Assembly (NCBI RefSeq): GCF_028290625.1
Contig: NZ_JAQGJM010000044.1
Location: 32,681 to 96,680, forward strand
Direction: 5' to 3'
Source of the DNA: Devosia sp.
GTDB taxonomy: Bacteria; Pseudomonadota; Alphaproteobacteria; Rhizobiales; Devosiaceae
Length of the DNA: 64,000 nucleotides
Program-made: the position numbers and the translations under genes
In this document: positions 55,440 to 63,848 of the stretch, piece after piece
How the letters are laid out: each line of letters starts with the position of its first letter
How positions within the stretch are numbered: position 1 is the stretch's first letter
The notes under the pieces: generated by a model
What the model was told of the DNA's origin: nothing
The model's input: only the letters and a program-made list of their open reading frames with translations
Databases searched by the model: none

Positions 55440-56207
55440 ATGCACGCAAATTCACTCGACGATCTTGCCATTGCCTTGGCGCGGAACCGCGCATCGGGAA
55501 CCGTATCTGGGCTGGCCTTCGCCGGCATCGTGTCGCGGTTGGACGCCGATGAAGTCCAGCTCGCAGCGCTCGACGCCTATAATAGCGACCTCAAAGGCCA
55601 TGCCATGGCCGGCACGACGCCGGCTTGCCAGAGCATATTGGGGCTGCACGCGCCGATCTTTGGCCCCATTGCCAGTCGCGATTTCTTCAACGAGCCAGGC
55701 CACGTCCACCTGCCACAGGGCATTATCGGCGCCCAATGCGAGCTGGCCTTCACCATCGGCAACAGTTTCCCGCTTAAGGGCGACGAGATCGATCGCGAGA
55801 GCATCGCTGAGACTATCGTCGCCTGCCGGCCGACGATCGGGCTGCTTGGCCGCCGGGCATTTGGCGCGCCGCATAGCGATATCATTGCCATTGCGGATTT
55901 TGGCCTGCAGGTCGCCACCATTTGCGGACCAGCAATTCGAGTCGATTGGGACGGCCTGGATCAGGTCCAGATGACCGCCCGCATCAACGGCGAGATCGTT
56001 GTCACCGCCAAGGGCAGCGCCATTCTGGGCCACCCGCTTGAAGCTGTGGCGCTGCTGGCGCGCGAACTGGCCAGCCAGGGCAAGCAGATCAATGCCGGCG
56101 AGGTGGTGACCACCGGTTCATGGTCGCCGATCCTGCAGGTCCTGCCCGGGCAGACCCTGTCGGTCGAATTCGAAACGATCGGCAAGGTGTCCTGCACATT
56201 CGACTGA
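55440..56207 (+). CDS. Fumarylacetoacetate hydrolase / 2-keto-4-pentenoate hydratase family protein
   Basis: This 255-residue protein has the FAH-superfamily fold of the MhpD hydratase branch. NSFPLKGDEIDRESIAETIV and the ALLAREL ASQGKQINAGEVVTTG blocks match that group, and GSAILGHPLEAV corresponds to the core loop. Such enzymes hydrate or decarboxylate 2-keto acids from aromatic catabolism. No other catabolic genes are adjacent, so the substrate is open. The 273-bp gap upstream holds its promoter and that of the divergent small gene. Confidence 0.82.
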   Translation: MHANSLDDLAIALARNRASGTVSGLAFAGIVSRLDADEVQLAALDAYNSDLKGHAMAGTTPACQSILGLHAPIFGPIASRDFFNEPGHVHLPQGIIGAQCELAFTIGNSFPLKGDEIDRESIAETIVACRPTIGLLGRRAFGAPHSDIIAIADFGLQVATICGPAIRVDWDGLDQVQMTARINGEIVVTAKGSAILGHPLEAVALLARELASQGKQINAGEVVTTGSWSPILQVLPGQTLSVEFETIGKVSCTFD

Positions 56208-56381
56208 GGCGTCATGGAACCGCCGCAGTGAGACGGTTAGTCACATCGGGCTTGAGGGCGGCAATTTAGTAAAATTGTCAAAATATTTAGGATTTGAACG
56301 CTCTTTCCTAAGTTTGGGATCGCGTTCAATCAGCGTCTAGGCCGCCCCCCTGCCCCCTTATGTCAGTGCAAGGATTTGCCA

Positions 56382-56867
56382 GTGTCCGTTTTGTCGTTTT
56401 CCAGATCAGCCGCCGCGCCAGTCCTGGCCATTGCTCTCGCCACGACGCTGGCCGCCTGCAGCATGGGGGGCGGTGGCGGCACCAGCATTGCGCTGGCTCC
56501 GGGCCTGTCGGCCCGCATGGACCAGCCCAACACCTCGCTCGATCGCGCCCAGGCCGTCGGCATGGTCAATGCCTACCGCGCCACCCAAGGCCTGCCGGCG
56601 CTGGCGCCCGATAGCGGCCTCGACGGCACGGCCCAGGCACTGGTCAACCAATATGCCTTGACCGGCGTTGCGCCCAAGACGCCCGGCGGCGTCACCATGA
56701 AGCTGAGCGCCGGCTACGCCACCTTTGCGGAAACCTTCTCGGGCTGGCGCAACAATCCCGCCGACGCCGCCGGTATGACCGCCAATGCCACGAAGGCCGG
56801 CGTCGCCGCCGCCTTCAACGCCGACAGCAGCTATGGGGTCTACTGGGTGCTCGTCCTTGGCAACTGA
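56382..56867 (+). CDS. CAP-domain (SCP-like) lipoprotein
   Basis: The protein has 161 residues from a GTG at 56382 preceded by AAGGA; a TTG two codons earlier is less likely. Its lipoprotein signal is VLAIALATTLAACS with the lipobox Cys. A compact CAP-like domain follows (AVGMVNAYRATQGLPALAPD, then the terminal YGVYWVLVLGN). The family acts outside the cytoplasm, with varied or unknown function. Its end overlaps the following TusA-like frame. Confidence 0.82.
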   Translation: MSVLSFSRSAAAPVLAIALATTLAACSMGGGGGTSIALAPGLSARMDQPNTSLDRAQAVGMVNAYRATQGLPALAPDSGLDGTAQALVNQYALTGVAPKTPGGVTMKLSAGYATFAETFSGWRNNPADAAGMTANATKAGVAAAFNADSSYGVYWVLVLGN

Positions 56868-57084
56868 GCCGAACCTGGTCGACGCGCGGGGGCTCAAATG
56901 CCCCCTGCCCGTCCTCAAGATGGAAAAGCGCCTTGAGGCGCTAGAAGCCGGCACCACCCTCGTGGTGCTGGCCACGGATCCGATCGCCAGGATCGATATT
57001 CCGCTCTATTGCCGCCAAAACGGCCATGCCTGCGCCATGACGCAGGATGGCGAAACTATGCGTTTCACCATCGTTAAAGCCTAG
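56857..57084 (+). CDS. TusA/SirA-family sulfurtransferase-like protein
   Basis: The protein is about 75 residues. The diagnostic block is DARGLKCPLPVLKMEKRLE with the sulfur-carrying Cys, followed by LATDPIARIDIPLYC. TusA proteins relay sulfur in tRNA thiolation and cofactor synthesis; some paralogues act in other sulfur traffic. The TTG at 56857 was chosen as nearest to the homology and overlaps the CAP-gene stop by 11 bp, so the start is uncertain. It is convergent with the carboxypeptidase gene, overlapping it by four bases. Confidence 0.85.
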   Translation: MATEPNLVDARGLKCPLPVLKMEKRLEALEAGTTLVVLATDPIARIDIPLYCRQNGHACAMTQDGETMRFTIVKA

Positions 57085-58286
57085 TTCGTAAAATTCGGTC
57101 GTGTCCGCGGGAATGGCACGCTGTTATCCGCTGGCAATCCGAGACGCAAATCGGCGGTCACGCCAACGTCCTCGGCGACAGCCACCGGGAACGTGGCGGT
57201 GTGGGGCGGCCGGGGCCGCGGCAGCACGATGCCGGCCCGCACCCGGCCCAGATTGGTGGCCTGATACGAGTTGGCCGCGATCACGTCGTTGAGATAGCTC
57301 GGCTGCCCTTTCATCCCCATCGGGAATGCCGCCTCCTGCGCCTTGACGTATACGGCCGCTTCCTTGCCGCAGATTTGCGCGCGCATATTGGCCGGCGCCA
57401 CATCGGGGCTGTTGACCAGGCCTAACACCGATTGGCCGGTATCGGTGGCCGAACCCGCAAAGCCGCGCAGCACCAGTTCAGCCGCCCGCTCATTGCGATC
57501 GCGGCCTGACGACGCGCCCAACACCACGGCCAGCAGCCGGCGGCCATTGCGCTCGACGGTGGCCACCATGTTGAGCCCCGATGCACAGACGAACCCGGTC
57601 TTCATGCCGGTCGTGCCCGCAAAGCTGGTCAGCAGCTTGTTCTCGGACTCCAGCACCTTGCCGCCCAATTGCACAGCCTGGGTGCTAAAGATCGGATCAT
57701 ATTGCGGATAGGTCTGGCGGATATAGAGCGCCAGCACCGCCAGGTCCCGCGCCGACATGCGCTGTTCGGGATCATCCAGCCCGTTGGGATTGGCGAAGTG
57801 CGTCGCCGTCAGTCCCATGCGGGCCGCGGCGTCGTTCATCTTGACGACGAAGCCGGCCTCGCTGCCGCCCACCGTCTCGGCAATCGCCATGGCGACGTCA
57901 TTGGCCGACTTGACCAGCATCACATAGAGCGCGTCCTTCATGGTCATCGCGCTATCGACCGGCAGGCCCGACTTGCTGGGCGCCTGGTTGATGGCATGGC
58001 GCGACAGCACCACCGGCGTATCCAGCGTGACCGTCCCCTTGGCGATCTCCTCGAAGGTCACATAGGCGGTCATCAGCTTGGTCAACGATGCCGGATGCCA
58101 GGGCAGGCCCGCATCGTCGGCATAGAGCACTTCGAGTGTGTCCATATCCACCAGCAGCATCGGATTGGCGCGCGCCAGCCCGAGTATCGAGGACAGACTC
58201 ACAAACGCCGCAAGGGCAAAAACACAAAGCTGACGGGCAAGCTGCACGAGGATCAGGCTCCGGAATAATCGCAGAAATCGGGCCAT
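57081..58286 (-). CDS. D-alanyl-D-alanine carboxypeptidase (S11 penicillin-binding protein)
   Basis: This 401-residue protein has an N-terminal signal sequence (LCVFALAAFVSLSSILGLARA). The serine active site is ASLTK (Ser67, Lys70), the SxN motif is VKSAND, and the KTG triad is GMKTGF. The enzyme trims the terminal D-Ala of peptidoglycan stem peptides in the periplasm. The C-terminal part, beyond ~270, is a Pro-rich variable segment ending in RPRPPHTATFPVAV and FPRTRPNF. The gene is convergent with the TusA-like gene. Confidence 0.92.
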   Translation of the reverse strand: MARFLRLFRSLILVQLARQLCVFALAAFVSLSSILGLARANPMLLVDMDTLEVLYADDAGLPWHPASLTKLMTAYVTFEEIAKGTVTLDTPVVLSRHAINQAPSKSGLPVDSAMTMKDALYVMLVKSANDVAMAIAETVGGSEAGFVVKMNDAAARMGLTATHFANPNGLDDPEQRMSARDLAVLALYIRQTYPQYDPIFSTQAVQLGGKVLESENKLLTSFAGTTGMKTGFVCASGLNMVATVERNGRRLLAVVLGASSGRDRNERAAELVLRGFAGSATDTGQSVLGLVNSPDVAPANMRAQICGKEAAVYVKAQEAAFPMGMKGQPSYLNDVIAANSYQATNLGRVRAGIVLPRPRPPHTATFPVAVAEDVGVTADLRLGLPADNSVPFPRTRPNFTN

Positions 58287-58414
58287 CTCTTAGCAGTGGC
58301 AGGCCCTAACCTCAATGCGGCAGCCCGACGCTGACAGGGTTTTGAACCCTGCTGACACGATTTGGCGGCCGGCGCGTTTATCCCAGAGGTCAACAACCAA
58401 ACAGGAGCGCCATC

Positions 58415-58984
58415 ATGACCAAGATCGTTACCATCCTCACACCCGGCTTCGCCGATTGGGAAACCGCCCTGCTCAATGCCGTGTCCCACAGCTATTACAA
58501 GATCGACACCCACTTCGCGACCGAGGGCGGCCAAACGGTAACCTCGGCCGGCGGCATGCGCGTCACGCCCGACCTTGCCACCGCCGATATCGACCCGGCC
58601 CAGCTCGATGCCCTGGTTGTCTGTGGTGGCGAGGCCTGGGCCAAACCGGGCGCACCGGACCTGTCCGACCTGCTGCGCCGCACCCGCGATGCCGGTAAGA
58701 CCGTCGCCGGCATTTGCGACGGCACGCTGGCGCTAGCCCGCTCGGGCGTGCTCGACAGCGTCAACCACACCAGCAATTCCACCGACAACCTGACCCCGAC
58801 CGGCTATGCGGGCGCCAGCCACTACCAGGACCAGCCCATGGCGGTCGTCGACGGCAAAATCGTCACCGCGCCCGGGACGGCGCCCGTCAGCTTCATGGCC
58901 GGCGTCATGCAAACGCTCGGGCTCAAGGACGATAACCTCAAATTCTACCTCGGCCTGCACGCCGCCGAGCATAAGGCGGCGTAG
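58415..58984 (+). CDS. DJ-1/PfpI family protein
   Basis: This 189-residue protein has the DJ-1/PfpI fold. The nucleophile elbow is TVAGICDGTLALA (reactive Cys), preceded by ALVVCGGEAW. The family includes proteases, glyoxalase-like enzymes and redox chaperones; this subgroup is not resolved. An HxlR regulator follows on the same strand 168 bp later, which suggests a stress or electrophile response. GGAGCGCC lies before the ATG. Confidence 0.85.
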   Translation: MTKIVTILTPGFADWETALLNAVSHSYYKIDTHFATEGGQTVTSAGGMRVTPDLATADIDPAQLDALVVCGGEAWAKPGAPDLSDLLRRTRDAGKTVAGICDGTLALARSGVLDSVNHTSNSTDNLTPTGYAGASHYQDQPMAVVDGKIVTAPGTAPVSFMAGVMQTLGLKDDNLKFYLGLHAAEHKAA

Positions 58985-59152
58985 CACCCCCACCATTCCC
59001 GTGCAGACACCCATCCTGCTTCCGGCCTCCAAGCTCAGGATAGCGTGTCCGCGCGGGAATGCCTCACCAAAGAACATATTTGCCCCCTAGGCACGAATAG
59101 GAACCATCACTATATTGGTGTTCAAGTCACTCTTGAACCCAAGGCATCGATC

Positions 59153-59569
59153 ATGTCCCTCAAAGACACTGCCCAGGCTTCCAACTGTACGGCCATGTCC
59201 GATGTGCTGAACCGCATCGGCGACAAATGGAGCGTGATGGTGGTGGGCATCCTGTCGCGCAGCGGCACCATCCGCTTCAACGAGCTCAAGCGCTCGATCA
59301 ACGGCGTCTCCCAGCGCATGCTGACGCTGACGCTGCGCAATCTGGAGCGCGATGGCCTCGTCACCCGCACCATTTATCCCGAAGTGCCGCCGCGCGTCGA
59401 ATACGGCCTGACCGAACTGGGCAAGACCCTGACCGGCCCGATCAACTCACTCTGGGATTGGTCGGCCGAACATCATGGCTCGATCATCGACGCCCGCAGC
59501 ATTTACGACGACCGCCAGACCGCTGTCGCCGCCGAAGCCCCACGCAAGATCGCCTACGCGCGAGGCTAG
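59153..59569 (+). CDS. HxlR-family transcriptional regulator
   Basis: This 138-residue protein has the HxlR winged helix: MSDVLNRIGDKWSVMVVGIL, RFNELKRSINGVSQRMLTLT and LERDGLVTRTIYPEVPPRVEY. The early NCTA Cys could be redox-sensing. The regulator typically responds to electrophiles or aldehydes. The ATG at 59153 was chosen as the start of homology. The upstream gap (58985-59152) is the likely regulatory region, and the next gene begins 3 bp after the stop. Confidence 0.92.
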   Translation: MSLKDTAQASNCTAMSDVLNRIGDKWSVMVVGILSRSGTIRFNELKRSINGVSQRMLTLTLRNLERDGLVTRTIYPEVPPRVEYGLTELGKTLTGPINSLWDWSAEHHGSIIDARSIYDDRQTAVAAEAPRKIAYARG

Positions 59570-59572
59570 GCC

Positions 59573-60364
59573 TTGTGGACGCGCCAAGTCCTAGCCGAAC
59601 ACCTCGCCGCGCTTGGCCTCGAACGCGGCGATAGCGTTTTGGCCCATGCCGCCCTGCGCTCGGTCGGCCCCATCCTGGGCGGGCCCGACGCGCTGATCGC
59701 AGCCATCGGCGACGTCATCGGCCCGGACGGTACGCTGCTGGCCTACTGCGATTGGCAGGGCGAGGACACCATCCTCGGAGACCCAGGTCTTCGTGCGCAT
59801 ATCCCGCCCTTCGATCCGGCGCGATCCCGTTCCACACGCGACAATGGCGCCTTCCCCGAATTGCTGCGCACCACACCTGGCGCTCGCCGCAGCCGCAATC
59901 CTGGCGCCTCAATGGCGGCGCTGGGCGGCCGCGCCGACTGGTTCACCGCCGATCATGCCCTCGATTATGGCTATGGAACGCAATCGCCCCTCAGTAAGCT
60001 GGTCGCCGCCAATGGCAAGACCGTGCTGATCGGCGCTCCGCTCGACAAGATGACGCTGCTGCACCATGCCGAGCATCTGGCCGACTTCCCCAACAAGCGC
60101 ATCCGCCGCTACGAAAGCCCTATGCTGATCAACGGCCAAACCGTCTGGCGCTGGTTCGAAGAATTCGACACGTCCCATTCGCCAGACGGCCTGCCCGAGG
60201 ACTATTTCGCCGAGATCGTGGAGGCCTTCCTCGCCACCGGAAACGGAAAACGCGGGGCCATCGGCGCCGCTTCCTCGGTTCTGGTCCCGGCTCCCGCCAT
60301 CGTGGCTTTCGCGGTCGACTGGCTGGAAACTCGGCTCAGGTCAGCGTCGACCGCGCCCGAATAG
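59573..60364 (+). CDS. AAC(3)-family aminoglycoside N-acetyltransferase-like protein
   Basis: The protein has 263 residues from a TTG start three bases after hxlR. Family blocks include GDSVLAHAALRSVGPILGG, GPDGTLLAYCDW and NPGASMAALGGRADW, then LHHAEHLADFPNKR with the catalytic-type His. AAC(3) enzymes acetylate the 3-amino group of aminoglycosides. Many chromosomal members have unknown natural substrates, so resistance should not be assumed. It is cotranscribed with hxlR by spacing. Confidence 0.85.
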   Translation: MWTRQVLAEHLAALGLERGDSVLAHAALRSVGPILGGPDALIAAIGDVIGPDGTLLAYCDWQGEDTILGDPGLRAHIPPFDPARSRSTRDNGAFPELLRTTPGARRSRNPGASMAALGGRADWFTADHALDYGYGTQSPLSKLVAANGKTVLIGAPLDKMTLLHHAEHLADFPNKRIRRYESPMLINGQTVWRWFEEFDTSHSPDGLPEDYFAEIVEAFLATGNGKRGAIGAASSVLVPAPAIVAFAVDWLETRLRSASTAPE

Positions 60365-60471
60365 GATCACGTCCCCTCATCACTAGAGCCGATTGCGCGC
60401 ATCACCACTTGTCATGGCCCTAGGCGCACTTTCCCGCTGCGCGACGCCGCGCCGGGCGCTAGACAGGACCA

Positions 60472-61200
60472 ATGCAAAATCCCGCCGCCCCCGCCTGGAC
60501 CGCCGACCATTTCTTCGCTGGCGCCCGCGCCTGCATTCCCGTCGCCATTTCGGTGGCCGCCTACGGGGTGGTCTGGGGCGTGCTGGCCAAGCAAGCCGGC
60601 CTCAGCCTGCTTGAAGTCATGCTGATGAGCGGACTGGTGTTTGCCGGCTCCGCCCAGTTCGTGGCGCTCGACCTGTGGACCGCAACTCCCTCCACCCTGC
60701 CCATCGGCCCGATTATCCTCGCCACGCTGATCGTCAACCTGCGCTACCTGCTGCTGACCGCCACCATGCGGCCGCTGGTGCGCCCAGGCACCGAAAAGCG
60801 CAGCGCCGCCGCCATGTGGCTGCTCAGCGACGAGAACTGGGCGATGACCGTGGGCGAAATGGCCAAGGGCCGCGGCTCCATCGCCTTCCTCGTTGGCGGC
60901 GGCACCACGGTCTGGTGTTTTTGGATGGTCGCGACCGTGTTCGGCCGCCTCATCGGCTCCGCCATCGATGACCCCACCAAGTACGGCCTCGACTTCGCCT
61001 TTACCGCCACCTTCCTCGCGCTGCTGCTCGGCATGTGGAAGGGCAAAGCCGACCTGCTGCCTTGGCTCGTGGCGGCGCTCGTGGCCATTATCTCGGCCAA
61101 GCTCATTCCCGGCAGTTGGTACATCCTGACCGGCGGTATAGCCGGTAGCTTCGCCGGTGCGATTGCAGAAAGGCGGCGTGGCTATGCTCACCAGTCCTGA
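60472..61200 (+). CDS. azlC: AzlC-family branched-chain amino-acid exporter subunit
   Basis: This 242-residue membrane protein has about six to seven hydrophobic segments. The AzlC blocks AYGVVWGVLAKQAGLSLLE, MSGLVFAGSAQFVALDLW and IVNLRYLLLTATM are present. With AzlD it exports branched-chain amino acids and analogues. The start MQNPAAPAW lies 107 bp after the acetyltransferase. The azlD start is 17 bp inside its end. Confidence 0.93.
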   Translation: MQNPAAPAWTADHFFAGARACIPVAISVAAYGVVWGVLAKQAGLSLLEVMLMSGLVFAGSAQFVALDLWTATPSTLPIGPIILATLIVNLRYLLLTATMRPLVRPGTEKRSAAAMWLLSDENWAMTVGEMAKGRGSIAFLVGGGTTVWCFWMVATVFGRLIGSAIDDPTKYGLDFAFTATFLALLLGMWKGKADLLPWLVAALVAIISAKLIPGSWYILTGGIAGSFAGAIAERRRGYAHQS

Positions 61201-61492
61201 AGCGCTCCTCGCCATCGCCGGCATGCTGGCGGTCACCGTGGCCATCAAGGCCAGCGGTCTGCTGCTGGCCAATAGGCTGCCCCAGACCGGCTTCATCGCC
61301 GCCTGGCTGCGCCACATTCCCGGCGCAGTGCTGGCCTCGCTGGTCGCCCCGGCCGTCGTCACCGGCGGCACCGCCGAGATCTTGGCTGCGGCCGCCACCG
61401 CCCTGGTGTTCGTTGTAGCCCGCAACCTGTTCGCCGCCATGGCGACGGGCGTCATCATGGTGTTCCTGCTCCGCATGGCGCTCGGCGGCTGA
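61184..61492 (+). CDS. azlD: AzlD-family transporter subunit
   Basis: This 102-residue protein has three to four hydrophobic helices (AIAGMLAVTVAIKASGLLLA, AVLASLVAPAVVTGG, GVIMVFLLRMALGG), the size and layout of AzlD. It is the small partner of AzlC. The ATG at 61184 lies within azlC, so translation is coupled. A hairpin follows the stop. Confidence 0.93.
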   Translation: MLTSPEALLAIAGMLAVTVAIKASGLLLANRLPQTGFIAAWLRHIPGAVLASLVAPAVVTGGTAEILAAAATALVFVVARNLFAAMATGVIMVFLLRMALGG

Positions 61493-61527
61493 CGGAACAT
61501 CGCCCAGCCTTGACCGTTCCCCTCACA

Positions 61528-61553
61528 AGGCCCACCTCTTGGGCCTGAGTTTT
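61528..61553 (+). terminator. Probable intrinsic terminator of azlCD
   Basis: AGGCCCA (61528-61534) and TGGGCCT (61540-61546) form a 7-bp stem with a 5-base loop, followed by GAGTTTT. The hairpin ends 13 bp before the next gene's ATG, so it could also act on that gene's leader. Confidence 0.55.
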
Positions 61554-61566
61554 GCGGAGCAACATC

Positions 61567-62184
61567 ATGAAAACCATTACCGCATTGTTCGACGATTATG
61601 CCGACGCCGCCAAGGCCGTGCGCGCGCTTGAAGCCGCCGGTTTCGGCAGTGACGATGTTTCCCTCGTGGTCAGCACCTACGAGGACGCCGTCGGCGAAAC
61701 CGTCCCCGATGACGGCATTTCTGCCGAGGGTGCGGGGACTGGCGCCGGTATCGGCGCGCTGCTCGGCGGCGCCGGCGGCCTCTTGGCTGGGCTGGGCGCC
61801 CTCGCCATTCCCGGCATCGGCCCGGTGGTCGCCGCGGGCTGGCTGGTCACCACCGCCGTGGGCGCCGTTGCGGGCGCCGCAGTGGGCGGGGCGACCGGCA
61901 GTGTCATTGGCGGCTTCACCAGTTCGGGCATTCACGAACAGGACGCCCATGTGTTTGCCGAAGGCGTGCGCCGCGGCGGCAGCGTGGTATCGGTGCGCAC
62001 CGACGAGAGCCGGCAAGGCGAAGTGCAGGCCATCTTCGCCGCCGCCAACCAGGTCGACATCGCCGAACGCCGGGCCCGCTTCGAGCAGGAAGGCTGGCAA
62101 TATTTCGACCCCGACGCCGCCCCCTTCGAGCCCGACGAGATTCGCGAGCGTCGCGGCATCGACAATCAGCCCGGCCCGGTCTGA
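61567..62184 (+). CDS. General-stress-type glycine-rich protein
   Basis: The protein has 205 residues. The N-terminal ~45 residues (MKTITALFDDYADAAKAVRA, LEAAGFGSDDVSLVVS) match the small alpha/beta domain of YflT-like stress proteins. A glycine-rich hydrophobic stretch (about 58-120; GTGAGIGALLGGAGGLLAGL) follows, like glycine-zipper membrane segments, then a second copy of the domain (AHVFAEGVRRGGSVVSVR). Function unknown; such proteins are often salt- or osmo-induced. A GGAGC lies 9 bp before the ATG. Confidence 0.8.
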   Translation: MKTITALFDDYADAAKAVRALEAAGFGSDDVSLVVSTYEDAVGETVPDDGISAEGAGTGAGIGALLGGAGGLLAGLGALAIPGIGPVVAAGWLVTTAVGAVAGAAVGGATGSVIGGFTSSGIHEQDAHVFAEGVRRGGSVVSVRTDESRQGEVQAIFAAANQVDIAERRARFEQEGWQYFDPDAAPFEPDEIRERRGIDNQPGPV

Positions 62185-62259
62185 CGCGATAAATTCTGCG
62201 TCTTCTGCAGTTGCCAGCCTGTTGCGGCGCGGCTTTGCCTGCGCTATGCAACCACTCGT

Positions 62260-62343
62260 GCCCTCCTGGCGGAATGGTAGACGCGTCTGACTCAAAATCA
62301 GATATCGCAAGGTGTGCCGGTTCGAGTCCGGCGGAGGGCACCA
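62260..62343 (+). tRNA. tRNA-Leu (anticodon CAA)
   Basis: An 84-base class II tRNA has acceptor stem GCCCTCC / GGAGGGC. The anticodon arm TCTGA-CTCAAAA-TCAGA gives anticodon CAA. A variable arm ATCGCAAGGTGT, T arm GCCGG-TTCGAGT-CCGGC and an encoded CCA follow. Confidence 0.95.
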
Positions 62344-62474
62344 CTCCACCCAAACAGCTTCCCCAAAATATTGTGATGGCGCCGGCTCGATAACCCGCGT
62401 CGTTAACCTTGTTCCTTACCCGTCCGTTAATTTTCGCATTGCATTTTGGCGCCGAAGTACACGCCGAGGTAATC

Positions 62475-63161
62475 ATGATGCGCAAACTCGTTCTGGCCCT
62501 GACCAGCACAGCCCTGCTGACCGCCACCGCCCAGGCCGCCGATCTTGGCTGGAACGGCTCCTCGCCGGTCGACAGCATGTATAGCTCCTCCTCCGCCTTC
62601 CAGTGGTCCGGCTTCTACGCCGGCGTCAACGGCGGCTATGGTTTCGGCACGCTCAGCCGCGAGCCGTCCGCCGGCGGCGTTGTCACCGAGAGCAATACCA
62701 ACGGCTGGGGCCTGGGTGCCCAGGCCGGCTACAATGCCGATATGGGTGGCTTCGTACTCGGCGGCGAAGCCGACCTACAATGGTCCTCGATCAGCCATAG
62801 CGAAGATCTCGGCGCGGCCGGCACGCTCAAGGCCAGCGTCGATGGCTTCGGCACAGTGCGCGCCCGCGCCGGCATGGCCTTCGACCGCGTCATGCCTTAC
62901 GTCACCGGAGGCATCGCCTTCGGCAACAGCACCGTCAGCCTGACCGACCCTGCCAATGTGGTCACCTCCCAGACCAATACTCATCTGGGCTGGACCATCG
63001 GCGCGGGCCTCGAAGCCGCGGCGACCGATAACATCACCATCAAGGCCGAATATCTCTATGTCGACCTCGGCGCCAAAACCTACACCACCGCTCCCGGCGG
63101 CAATATCGACGCCACCCAACGCTTTGGCCTGATCCGCGCCGGCATCAACTACAAGTTCTAG
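62475..63161 (+). CDS. Outer-membrane beta-barrel protein (RopB/Omp25-like)
   Basis: This 228-residue protein has a signal peptide (MMRKLVLALTSTALLTATAQA) and then an eight-strand beta-barrel pattern. WSGFYAGVNGGYGFG, GWGLGAQAGYN, YVTGGIAFGN, GWTIGAGLEAA and the terminal FGLIRAGINYKF (ending in aromatic Phe) are typical of the alphaproteobacterial Omp25/RopB group. It should sit in the outer membrane. The ATG at 62475 has a nearby GAGGT; Met2 is also possible. Confidence 0.9.
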   Translation: MMRKLVLALTSTALLTATAQAADLGWNGSSPVDSMYSSSSAFQWSGFYAGVNGGYGFGTLSREPSAGGVVTESNTNGWGLGAQAGYNADMGGFVLGGEADLQWSSISHSEDLGAAGTLKASVDGFGTVRARAGMAFDRVMPYVTGGIAFGNSTVSLTDPANVVTSQTNTHLGWTIGAGLEAAATDNITIKAEYLYVDLGAKTYTTAPGGNIDATQRFGLIRAGINYKF

Positions 63162-63426
63162 GCGAAATGAGAGGCGGGCGCTTGATGTCGGCGCGTGAAT
63201 AGTTCGCCCGAGCCAAAGTTGATATCGACGTAAGCAAATGACCTATCCTCAAGGATCGGTCAGCTCACGGAAACACCAAGCTATGCCGAGTGGAGGGGTA
63301 ATGGTGCCCATATGGGGCGCGTGGCACAGCGGCTGACTGCGCGGAAATATGGGTCGATCTGACGGACAGACGAGGACATATTTCGCCCAAGCCGCGATCC
63401 AGAGGACGATAGGCAGAGGCACTTCA

Positions 63427-63513
63427 ATGCTTGGAAAATCAGAAGTGTCCATTGCGGTGCTGATCGACGACGACGTCCGCGAAGCATTGGGTGAATTGCT
63501 GGAGTCCTGCTAA
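63427..63513 (+). pseudogene. Remnant of a FixJ/LuxR-type response regulator N-terminus
   Basis: A 28-codon frame ends in VSIAVLIDDDVREALGELLE followed by SC and a stop. This matches the first strand and helix of a receiver domain, with the acidic DDD cluster. No phospho-Asp or output domain follows in any frame that I can see. It appears to be the stump of a lost regulator gene. Confidence 0.5.
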
Positions 63514-63579
63514 GAGGCGATGTCTCGGACACCAAGCTCGCGCAGGAAGGCATATTCACTGCGATCGGTACGAGCACCC

Positions 63580-63770
63580 AGTTCGCCCTCCTGTGCGCAC
63601 GCCTCAAACCGGGAAACAGGACCTGCAATTCCTTGAAGCCCTGATAGCCCAAGTGGCGCCTAAAGGTCCTGAAATGGCCCAGCGCCACCAGGTCGACGCT
63701 CGCTTTCTGGTCCGCACCCAGCACGACCTGACGGATCGGATGACGGCCCGGTTCGGTCGGTTCCTTGGAT
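63580..63770 (-). pseudogene. Possible RpiR-family regulator remnant
   Basis: On the minus strand, ALGHFRTFRRHLGYQGFKEL resembles the helix-turn-helix of MurR/RpiR regulators (usual form TVTRFARxLGYxGFxEL). The surrounding frame lacks the sugar-isomerase domain and the preceding helix is degraded. Weak evidence. Confidence 0.35.
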
Positions 63771-63848
63771 GAAGCCCTCCGCACAAAGTGCTGCGCCGTA
63801 CGTTCCGACCGCAAGACGCTCCCGAAGTGCCACGCCGGGCCGGCCGAA

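Larger units (their letters stand above)
63162..63848. other. Decayed region with gene remnants
   Basis: No intact gene is seen over ~690 bp. Short matches to a response-regulator start and to an RpiR-type DNA-binding domain suggest eroded genes (listed separately). The open frames here have no consistent family signal. Confidence 0.6.

Noticed and set aside
59573..60364. Calling the AAC(3)-like gene a resistance determinant
   Set aside because: Chromosomal family members often have other substrates; nothing here shows aminoglycoside specificity.
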